From positions 1-6,022 of the forward strand of contig JAKAVH010000052.1 in NCBI GenBank assembly GCA_021827545.1: DNA of 6,022 bases, read 5' to 3'. Within the stretch, counting starts at the first letter, position 1, and each line of letters begins with the position of its first letter. Below the pieces are notes generated by a model. The model was not told the origin of the DNA. It saw only the letters and a list, made by a program, of their open reading frames with translations, and made no database searches. The stretch is from Thermoplasmata archaeon (lineage in GTDB: Archaea > Thermoplasmatota > Thermoplasmata > UBA184). Of this stretch, positions 1 to 5,147 are shown in pieces. The position numbers were made by a program, and so were the translations under genes.

Positions 1-644
1 CCGCGGCCGTGAGCACGCTCGCGACGCGCCTCCTCGCGCGCCCGGAGGCGACCCGGCTCACCCTCCTCGGCAGCGGCGCCCAAGCGGCAGCGCATGTTCG
101 CGCCCTCGCGGCCACCCGGACCCTCGACGAGATCCGCGTCTGGGACCGACGGCCGGAACGGGCGCGCGCCCTCGCCGGGTTGCTGGCCCGCGACGACCTC
201 CCGGTCGATGCCACAGAGGATCGGGAGGCCGCGGTCCGTTCCGCGGAGATCCTCTGCACCGTCTCGGGAAGCTCCGCGCCGATCGTCGACGGGAGCTGGC
301 TCGGGCCGGGCATCCACATCAACGCCGTGGGCGCCTCCGCGCCCGGAGCGCGGGAGCTCACGACTGCGGCCGTCGCCCGCGCGCGAGTGTACGTCGACCG
401 ACGGGAGTCGGCATGGACCGAGGCCGACGACCTCCGTATTCCTCGGGACGAGGGGGCAATCGCCCCCGACCACGTCGTGGGGGAGCTCGGCGAGCTCCTC
501 CTCGGCCAGGTCCCCGGCCGGCGCGCCCCCGACGAGATCACCCTGTTCAAGTCCCTCGGCCTCGCGGTCGAGGACCTGGCGGCCGCACAGTGGGTCGCCC
601 GAGAGGCCCGGTCTCGGGGGCTCGGCATCGACGTCCGGCTCTAG
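1..644 (+). CDS. Ornithine cyclodeaminase/mu-crystallin family NAD(P)-dependent protein, 5' end missing
   Basis: The reading frame is already open at base 3, so the GTG at 9 is internal and roughly the first 100 residues (family about 310-330 aa) lie outside the window. Numbering from that GTG, the visible part has the Rossmann dinucleotide loop GSGAQA (21-26), then VWDRR (44-48) after the second strand. Next come GASAPGAREL (108-117), the VYVDRRESAWTEADDL segment (128-142) and the family C-terminal block GELGELLLGQVPGR (158-171) with EITLFKSLGLAVEDLA (176-191). Family members are ornithine cyclodeaminases (ornithine to proline plus ammonia), alanine dehydrogenases and ketimine or imine reductases. 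The position that is Asp in ornithine cyclodeaminase (GGDCPG) is Ser110 here, as in mu-crystallin, so a reductase or dehydrogenase is at least as likely as true cyclodeaminase. Family membership is firm; the substrate is not known. It is cytoplasmic and convergent with the zinc-ribbon gene. Confidence 0.9.
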   Translation, partial: AAVSTLATRLLARPEATRLTLLGSGAQAAAHVRALAATRTLDEIRVWDRRPERARALAGLLARDDLPVDATEDREAAVRSAEILCTVSGSSAPIVDGSWLGPGIHINAVGASAPGARELTTAAVARARVYVDRRESAWTEADDLRIPRDEGAIAPDHVVGELGELLLGQVPGRRAPDEITLFKSLGLAVEDLAAAQWVAREARSRGLGIDVRL

Positions 645-838
645 CTCGAGCGGCAATCCGCCCCGGTCCGGGTACCGCCCTCCTACGACGGTCCACCTGC
701 GACCCTCCGGTCCGCCGCCTTCGTCGAGTGCGGACTTCGGAGCGTGGGCCCGGGGGCCGCGAAGCGTCGAGGTCGATGCCGATCGCCGCTGTGCCCCGAG
801 ACCCTAAGCTTCGTTCTCCGCATCGGCGCCCGGCCTCC

Positions 839-914
839 GACGCCACTCGTGGCGACCTTCGGTGGGCACCGCTCGCCGAGGCGAGCGAGTCTTCGGGAGG
901 GCGAGATCGGCGTC
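839..914. repeat. Cluster of inverted repeats, possible structured RNA or DNA element
   Basis: CGCCA-CTCG-TGGCG (841-854) and GCTCGC-CGAG-GCGAGC (871-886) are perfect hairpins. As an alternative to the first hairpin, GACGCC (839-844) pairs with GGCGTC (909-914), and ACTCG (845-849) with CGAGT (886-890). This would enclose the second hairpin in a branched fold of about 76 bases. A weak AT-containing octamer CTAAGCTT (804-811) lies about 30 bases upstream on the + strand and might act as a TATA-like box, but it is a poor match. Short GC-only inverted repeats arise often by chance at this base composition, so a functional RNA is only a possibility. Confidence 0.3.
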
Positions 915-1031
915 CTCTGAGGGTGGATCCCCCGGTCCGAAGCGGGAGCGCGCCCGCGTCCGCTCGTGTCTCTACGCTCCGCCCGTGTTCCCTAGACCGA
1001 TGGTCGGGTCGGGGGACGGAGTTGGACCGGA

Positions 1032-1051
1032 CGGCCGGGGCGACCCGGCCG
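1032..1051 (-). terminator. Perfect 8-bp hairpin immediately behind the zinc-ribbon gene
   Basis: CGGCCGGG (1032-1039) and CCCGGCCG (1044-1051) form a perfect 8-bp, all-GC stem. The loop is GCGA on the + strand (a GNRA tetraloop) and TCGC on the - strand. The stem begins at the base directly after the TAG stop (1052-1054) of the zinc-ribbon gene, a natural place for a transcript 3'-end or mRNA-stabilising structure. No T-tract follows on the - strand, and archaeal termination normally depends on T-tracts, so calling it a terminator is inference. Confidence 0.4.
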
Positions 1052-1939
1052 CTACAGCGTCGCGGGCGGGACCCCCACGGCCAATCGCTGGACCCGCTCT
1101 CGCGCGTTGTGGACCCCGACGAGGATGAGGATCGCGGCGACGATGCTGAGAATCGGGATCAGGGTCAGGATCGCGGCCGCCTTGAACAGGGGATCGTCGT
1201 AGCGCGTCCCGAGCCGCCAGATCCCGATCAGCACCCCGATCTCGCCGACCAGGGCTGCGATCGCCCCGATCACGACCAGGGCGAGCCCGATCCAGAAGGT
1301 CGAGGTGTTGAGGCACGAGACGGTGAGCGGGCCGCCCGATCCGGCGCACGCGACGGCGCTGTAGAGACCGTTGAGCAGCAGTGCGACCCCCACCCACACG
1401 ACCACGAAACCGACGATCGCGACAAGGGCGAGGGTCGCGGGGCTCCCAAACCGCGGGTCGACATGGGCGAGGTGGCGGAAGCCGACACGCCAGAGGAGGA
1501 GTTCGGCGATCAGGAAGGCCGCCCCCGCGATGAGGAGAACCGCGAGCAGGCGGGGGTCGGGTAGGGTGACCGAGGTACTCGTTGTCCCGCCCGGAGCGAC
1601 CGTAAGCGCGGTACCGATACGGCCGGCCGTGAGGTCGAGGAACGAGACCACGGCAGCGATCAGCGCGAGGATCGCGGCGAGGTTCGCCGCGGACAGCGCC
1701 GAGAGGTCGTTCGAGCGGCTCGCGGGCGTCGGACCGTTCGGCAGGCCGGCCATGACGGTCCCCGGATAGTTTCCCGCCGGTGCGGGCGCGTACGCGAACG
1801 GCACTCCGCCCGCGGCCCCCGCCACCGTCGCACCGCCGGTCGGGGTCGGTCCGGGCGCGACCGCCGCGCCGCAGTTGGGGCAGAACGCAGCCCCGGTCAC
1901 GAGCGGCCGGCCGCAGCTACTGCAGAAGCGGGTCGCCAT
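1052..1939 (-). CDS. Zinc-ribbon membrane protein of unknown function (295 aa, five predicted helices)
   Basis: The protein opens with a treble-clef/zinc-ribbon module: Cys6 and Cys9, then Cys20 and Cys23 (CSSCG...CPNCG), spaced CxxC-x10-CxxC. A flexible Pro/Gly/Ala-rich linker follows (about 28-75). Hydrophobic segments at about 82-104, 130-151, 168-190, 214-240 and 253-276 look like transmembrane helices. Basic loops after helices 2 and 4 (RVGFRHLAHVDPR and WRLGTR) suggest a cytoplasmic N-terminus, so the zinc ribbon faces the cytoplasm. The loop between helices 3 and 4 would be outside and holds Cys198 and Cys209, a possible disulfide. The basic tail (HNARERVQR) does not fit this topology well. 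Such ribbon-plus-helices proteins are frequent in Thermoplasmata-like archaea, but I know of no defined function. The ATG at 1937-1939 sits about 28 bases from a TATA-like box, which supports this start and suggests a leaderless mRNA. Confidence 0.88.
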   Translation of the reverse strand: MATRFCSSCGRPLVTGAAFCPNCGAAVAPGPTPTGGATVAGAAGGVPFAYAPAPAGNYPGTVMAGLPNGPTPASRSNDLSALSAANLAAILALIAAVVSFLDLTAGRIGTALTVAPGGTTSTSVTLPDPRLLAVLLIAGAAFLIAELLLWRVGFRHLAHVDPRFGSPATLALVAIVGFVVVWVGVALLLNGLYSAVACAGSGGPLTVSCLNTSTFWIGLALVVIGAIAALVGEIGVLIGIWRLGTRYDDPLFKAAAILTLIPILSIVAAILILVGVHNARERVQRLAVGVPPATL

Positions 1940-1963
1940 GGGTGGGTGAAAGGCCGTTCTCCC

Positions 1964-1970
1964 AGATAAA
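1964..1970 (-). promoter_or_regulatory. TATA-like box of the zinc-ribbon gene
   Basis: The - strand reads TTTATCT here, an AT island in very GC-rich surroundings. Its centre is about 28 bases before the A of the ATG at 1939. Archaeal transcription usually starts 25-28 bases after the TATA centre, so the transcript would start at or within a few bases of the ATG. The bases before the ATG (TTTCACCCACC) contain no Shine-Dalgarno match, in line with a leaderless transcript. Confidence 0.55.
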
Positions 1971-2030
1971 CCCGGGACGGGGTCGGTGCGGGATGATCCG
2001 GGGGGGACCGCGTTCCGGGACCGCCGCCGA

Positions 2031-2090
2031 GTAACCTCGACGCCCCCTCCCCTTTAAGTTACCCAAAGTAATTCGATGGTTTGAGGTTAC
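2031..2090. promoter_or_regulatory. Inverted repeat flanking the pirin TATA box, candidate operator
   Basis: GTAACCTC (2031-2038) and GAGGTTAC (2083-2090) are perfect reverse complements, 9 of 10 when extended one mismatch inward. The arms are 52 bases apart start to start, about five helical turns. The pentamer recurs between them as GTTAC (2058-2062), facing GTAA (2068-2071) across a 6-base gap right after the TATA-like box. The pattern resembles a set of half-sites for a dimeric regulator. The right arm overlaps the likely ribosome binding site, and the left arm lies upstream of the predicted start, so pairing would matter in DNA rather than in the mRNA. No regulator gene is identified. 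Confidence 0.35.
2053..2058 (+). promoter_or_regulatory. TATA-like box of the pirin gene
   Basis: TTTAAG is the most AT-rich hexamer in the region and follows a C/T-rich stretch. A start 25-27 bases downstream would fall near 2081, giving a leader of about 14 bases before the ATG at 2095. That leader holds GAGGT (2083-2087), a plausible ribosome binding site 7 bases before the ATG. An alternative box, AAAGTAAT (2065-2072), would give a leaderless transcript. Confidence 0.5.
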
Positions 2091-2094
2091 GACC

Positions 2095-2970
2095 ATGCCC
2101 GAACCCGTACGGTCCATCACGCACCGCTTCCCCGGAGTCCCGACGCTCGAGGGGGCCGGCGTCCGACTGAAGCGGTCGTTCTCGAACAACGAGGTCCCGC
2201 TCTTCGACCCGTTCCTGCTGCTCGACCGCTTCGGCTCGAGCAATCCCGAGGACTACCTCGCGGGCTTTCCCTGGCATCCCCATCGCGGAATCGAGACCGT
2301 CACCTACGTCCTCGATGGCCAGGTCGCCCACGGCGATACCCTCGGCAACCGCGGGGTGATCGGCGCGGGCGACGTGCAGTGGATGAACTCGGGGAGCGGC
2401 ATCATCCACCAGGAGATGCCCCAGAAGACCGACGGCACGATGTCGGGCTTCCAGCTCTGGGTGAACGTCCCTTCGGCGGAGAAGATGAGCGTCCCGGCCT
2501 ACCGAGGACTCTCGGCCGGCGAATTTCCCGTCGTCACGAACGATGCCGGCGACCGGATCCGGGTCGTCGCCGGGCGCTTCGGGAGCGTCGAGGGTCCGGT
2601 CCGGGGGATCTCGGTCGATCCGACATACCTCGACGTCTCCGTCGTCCCGGGCGGAACGTTCGAGCTCCCGACCTCCCGCGGGTACACCGTCTTCGCGCAC
2701 GCCGTGGACGGCGAGGGGAGCTTCGACGGCGGAGACTCCGCTCCCGTGACCGGCGGTGAGACGGCCCTCTTCGGCCCCGAGGGGCGGGTTCGGGCGACGG
2801 CGGGGGATCGTGGGTTGCGCTTCCTTCTCGTTTCGGGTCGGCCGCTTCACGAGCCGGTCGCCTGGTACGGCCCGATCGTCATGAACCGACGGGAGGAGCT
2901 CCTCCAGGCGATGCGCGAGCTCGACCGCGGGGACTTCATCAAGCATTCTCGTCCGATCGTCGAGGAGTGA
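2095..2970 (+). CDS. Pirin family protein (bicupin, 291 aa)
   Basis: This is a full-length pirin: an N-terminal cupin (about 20-130) and a C-terminal pirin domain (about 176-280). The metal site is intact: His61 and His63 in FPWHPHRGIETVTYVLDG, then His105 and Glu107 in GDVQWMNSGSGIIHQEMP, matching the His-His-His-Glu iron ligands of human and bacterial pirins. The C-terminal motif PVAWYGPIVMN (254-264) is also typical. Bacterial pirins have been shown to oxidise quercetin or to modulate other enzymes, and human pirin is a redox-sensitive transcription cofactor. The role in archaea is not settled, so no substrate is assigned. The protein is soluble and cytoplasmic. ATG 2095 is preceded by GAGGT and by a TATA-like box. 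Its last 32 bases overlap the end of lysK on the other strand. It is divergent from the zinc-ribbon gene and seems to be transcribed alone. Confidence 0.95.
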   Translation: MPEPVRSITHRFPGVPTLEGAGVRLKRSFSNNEVPLFDPFLLLDRFGSSNPEDYLAGFPWHPHRGIETVTYVLDGQVAHGDTLGNRGVIGAGDVQWMNSGSGIIHQEMPQKTDGTMSGFQLWVNVPSAEKMSVPAYRGLSAGEFPVVTNDAGDRIRVVAGRFGSVEGPVRGISVDPTYLDVSVVPGGTFELPTSRGYTVFAHAVDGEGSFDGGDSAPVTGGETALFGPEGRVRATAGDRGLRFLLVSGRPLHEPVAWYGPIVMNRREELLQAMRELDRGDFIKHSRPIVEE

Positions 2971-4000
2971 GCAGCGAGCGCCCCAGGCGCTCCCGCGCGA
3001 CCTCGAGGACCCGGACCGCCCGGCCCAGATCGGCGAGGGAGAGACGCTCTTGGTCGGTGTGGTCGAGGTGAGGATCTCCGGGGCCGTAGGCGGCTCCCGG
3101 TACCCCCCACGCGCGGACCGCGAGGTTGAGGTCGGAGGTACCTCCCTTGCGGTAGAGCGTCGGCCGCCCACCGACCTCGCGGACCCCCGCGACCAGCGCG
3201 GTGACCACCGGGTTCGACCGCTCCACCTCGATCGGTTCGACCCGCCCCGTCACCTCGAGGGCGTCAGGCCCCTCGAGGGCCCGGAGCTCCCGCTCGACCC
3301 CCGCGGTATCCGTTCCTGGCGGCAGTCGCAGGTCGAGGCAGACCTCGGCCAATTCGATCGGCCCGCGAGGGGCGCTGGCGAGACCGGTCGTCTTCGCGGT
3401 GAGGGATCGGAACGGCGACCCCCCGTCCCGTCCCGCGACGAGCGATCGAACGGCGATGATCCACGACACCGCGCGGTCCGAGGCGGTCGGCACGGGCGAG
3501 GAGGAGTGCGTGCGAGCCCCCCGGAACGTGGCCCGGACCCCGAGGGCGCCTTTGTAGCCGAGGGCGATCCCGTCCCAGCCGCTCGGCTCTCCCGCGATGA
3601 GAGCGTCCGGCGGCGCTCGTCGCAGGAGATGGCGGGTCCCCCGGCTGTCGGTCTCCTCTCCCACGGCCGCGACCACTTCGAACATCCCCGCCGCGCCCCG
3701 GGCCCGCCCCGCGAGCAACGCCGCAAGCAGGGGGCCCTTCGCGTCGACCGCGCCGCGCCCGAAGAGCCGCTCACCCCGCCGGAGCACCGGAAGCTTGCCC
3801 TCGACGGTGTCGATGTGTCCGAGAAAGACCACCCGGGGACGGCCGGAGCCGATGCGAGCGATCCCGTTCCCGACGCCGTCGACGCGGGTCGCGTAGCCGA
3901 GCTCGCGAGCCTGTCGGAGGAACTCACGAACGGCCGCGGCCTCCCGACCCGACGGACTGTACCTTCGGAGGAGCCGCGCCAGCCGGTCGAGCTCATCCAC
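2939..4000 (-). CDS. lysK: LysW-lysine/LysW-ornithine hydrolase (M20 metallopeptidase family)
   Basis: This enzyme releases the finished amino acid from the carrier: LysW-gamma-lysine to LysW plus lysine, or the ornithine equivalent. The 353-aa protein has the full dinuclear metal site of the M20 family: His62 and Asp64 (GHIDTV), Asp86 (GRGAVDAKGP), the Glu115-Glu116 pair (AVGEETDS; catalytic base and ligand), Glu138 (AGEPSGWDG) and His314 (GPGDPHLDHTDQE). A small dimerisation domain lies at about 150-255, and GGTSDLN (286-292) is typical of LysK/ArgE/DapE relatives. The start is GTG 3998-4000, overlapping the end of lysJ by 8 bases, with GGTGATC (4005-4011) as ribosome binding site. Position as last gene of lysY-Z-J-K distinguishes it from ArgE or DapE. 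The C-terminal tail overlaps the pirin 3' end. Whether it serves lysine, arginine or both cannot be read from the sequence. Confidence 0.92.
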   Translation of the reverse strand: MDELDRLARLLRRYSPSGREAAAVREFLRQARELGYATRVDGVGNGIARIGSGRPRVVFLGHIDTVEGKLPVLRRGERLFGRGAVDAKGPLLAALLAGRARGAAGMFEVVAAVGEETDSRGTRHLLRRAPPDALIAGEPSGWDGIALGYKGALGVRATFRGARTHSSSPVPTASDRAVSWIIAVRSLVAGRDGGSPFRSLTAKTTGLASAPRGPIELAEVCLDLRLPPGTDTAGVERELRALEGPDALEVTGRVEPIEVERSNPVVTALVAGVREVGGRPTLYRKGGTSDLNLAVRAWGVPGAAYGPGDPHLDHTDQERLSLADLGRAVRVLEVARERLGRSLLTPRRSDENA

Positions 4001-5147
4001 CCGAGATCACCCCCTGGACCGCGGCGAGACCGGCCTGCCAGTCGGGCTCGGAGATCACGAGCGGGGGAAGGAGCCGGAGGACCGTGGCCCCCGCCGGGAT
4101 CGCGAGGAAGCCTCGCTCCTGGAGCGCCGCGAGGTACGGCGCGACCTTCTCCCGCAGCTCGATGCCGAGGAGGAGACCGAGCCCCCGGACGTCCCGGACC
4201 CGCTCGGGGGGAAGCGACACGAGCGCCCGCCGACCGACCTCTCCGAGCCGTTCGGCCCGCTCGGCAAGCCGCTCCCGCACCGTGAGCTCGAGCGCGGCAA
4301 GACCCGCGGCGCAGGCGAGAGGGCTCCCGCCGAACGTCGAGTGATGGGTTCCCCGAAATCGACCCGCGACCTCGTTCGTCGTCACCGTCGCCCCGATCGG
4401 GACCCCGCCCGCGAGCGACTTGGCGAGCAGCAGAAGGTCCGGGACGATCCCCCACCGCTCGAAGGCAAACAGCCGCCCCGTGCGGGCGATACCGGTCTGC
4501 ACCTCGTCGAAAGCGAGCAGCGCGCCCGCCCGTTCGGTCGCCGATCGGGCCCGCTCGAGGAACTCCGCGGTCGCGACGTGGACCCCGCCCTCCCCCTGGA
4601 CGGGCTCGAGCAGGACGAGGGCGGTCGAATCGTCGACCGCCGCCTCGAGGGCCGCCGCGTCATTGAACGCCACGTGCACGAATCCCGGGACGAGCGGCTC
4701 GAAGGGTTCCCGCAGCTCCCGTCGCCACGTGGCGCTCAGCGACCCCATCGTGCGACCGTGGAACCCACGCATCGCGGCGACGACCTTCGTGCGGCCGGTC
4801 GCGGACCGCGCGATCTTGATCGCCGCCTCGACGGCCTCGGTCCCCGAGTTCGACAGGAAGACCCGCGAGAACGAGGCCGGGAGCAGGGCGAGGAGGCGCT
4901 CGAGGAAGGCCGTGCGCACCGGGTTTGCGTACCCGCTCCCGAGATGGATGAGCTCTCGGGCCTGCTCGGTGATCGCCCGGACGACCTCGGGCGGGCAGGC
5001 ACCGAGGTTCCCGACCCCGTGGGACGCCCCGAGGTCGACGTACGATCGTCCGCGCGCATCCCAGAACCGGGCTCCTTCGCCGCGAACGAGGGAGAGCCGG
5101 GGGAGGGGGGGAACACCGAACTCATGGGAGCGCTCCGGTGCGATCAC
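3993..5147 (-). CDS. lysJ: LysW-aminoadipate/glutamate semialdehyde aminotransferase (class III PLP)
   Basis: This PLP enzyme transfers an amino group from glutamate to the LysW-bound aminoadipate (or glutamate) semialdehyde, giving LysW-lysine (or LysW-ornithine). From GTG 5145-5147 the protein is 384 aa, the normal length. Landmarks are FLSNSGTEAVEAAIKIAR (97-114; cofactor phosphate binding by Ser101-Gly102-Thr103), GFHGRTMGSLSAT (128-140), EPVQGEGGV (181-189), FDEVQTGIARTG (213-224) with Asp214 against the pyridine nitrogen, and LAKSLAGGVPIG (241-252) with Lys243 as the Schiff-base lysine. HHSTFGGSPLACAAG (268-282) follows. An upstream ATG at 5306 in the same frame would add 53 Arg/Gly-rich residues that merely read through lysZ out of frame; the 4-base GTGA overlap with the lysZ stop and the GGTGATC site just before it favour 5147. 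ArgD is a close homologue; the operon context decides for LysJ. Confidence 0.93.
   Translation of the reverse strand: MIAPERSHEFGVPPLPRLSLVRGEGARFWDARGRSYVDLGASHGVGNLGACPPEVVRAITEQARELIHLGSGYANPVRTAFLERLLALLPASFSRVFLSNSGTEAVEAAIKIARSATGRTKVVAAMRGFHGRTMGSLSATWRRELREPFEPLVPGFVHVAFNDAAALEAAVDDSTALVLLEPVQGEGGVHVATAEFLERARSATERAGALLAFDEVQTGIARTGRLFAFERWGIVPDLLLLAKSLAGGVPIGATVTTNEVAGRFRGTHHSTFGGSPLACAAGLAALELTVRERLAERAERLGEVGRRALVSLPPERVRDVRGLGLLLGIELREKVAPYLAALQERGFLAIPAGATVLRLLPPLVISEPDWQAGLAAVQGVISGG
4005..4011 (-). promoter_or_regulatory. Ribosome binding site of lysK
   Basis: The - strand reads GGTGATC inside the end of lysJ, a perfect match to the complement of the archaeal 16S rRNA 3' end (GATCACC). 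Four bases separate it from the GTG at 3998-4000. It decides the start, since lysK has no in-frame ATG near the family's usual N-terminus. Confidence 0.65.

Larger units (their letters stand above)
645..1051. other. 407-base convergent intergenic region without a convincing gene
   Basis: This stretch lies between the 3' ends of the cyclodeaminase-family gene (+) and the zinc-ribbon gene (-). The open frames crossing it give Arg/Pro/Ser/Gly-rich products typical of GC-rich non-coding or antisense DNA, with no motif I recognise. I found no tRNA T-arm, no archaeal SRP RNA or RNase P RNA signature and no T-rich terminator. It does hold short perfect hairpins at 841-854, 871-886 and 1032-1051, listed separately. 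At this length it could contain a small RNA, a decayed gene or plain spacer. Confidence 0.6.

Noticed and set aside
547..846. 99-codon - strand frame that could fill part of the intergenic region
   Set aside because: Arg-rich composition, no motif, and it overlaps the conserved C-terminus of the cyclodeaminase-family gene.
413..1564. 383-codon open frame on the + strand
   Set aside because: Its product is Arg/Pro/Asp/Gly-rich, and it runs across the cyclodeaminase-family gene, the intergenic region and the antisense of the zinc-ribbon gene. Long stop-free shadows are expected at this GC content.
2059..3171. 370-codon - strand frame opposite pirin
   Set aside because: Antisense shadow; pirin on the + strand has a complete metal site and family length.
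3201..3245. GGTTCGACC resembling a tRNA T-loop
   Set aside because: It lies inside lysK coding sequence and has no matching acceptor, D or anticodon arms around it.
3050..4285. 411-codon open frame on the + strand opposite lysK and lysJ
   Set aside because: Low-complexity Arg/Pro/Gly/Asp product without a recognisable motif, while the opposite strand encodes intact enzymes with all catalytic residues.
3250..4455. 401-codon - strand frame overlapping lysK and lysJ
   Set aside because: Ser/Arg/Gly-rich alternate-frame reading of the two real genes on the same strand.
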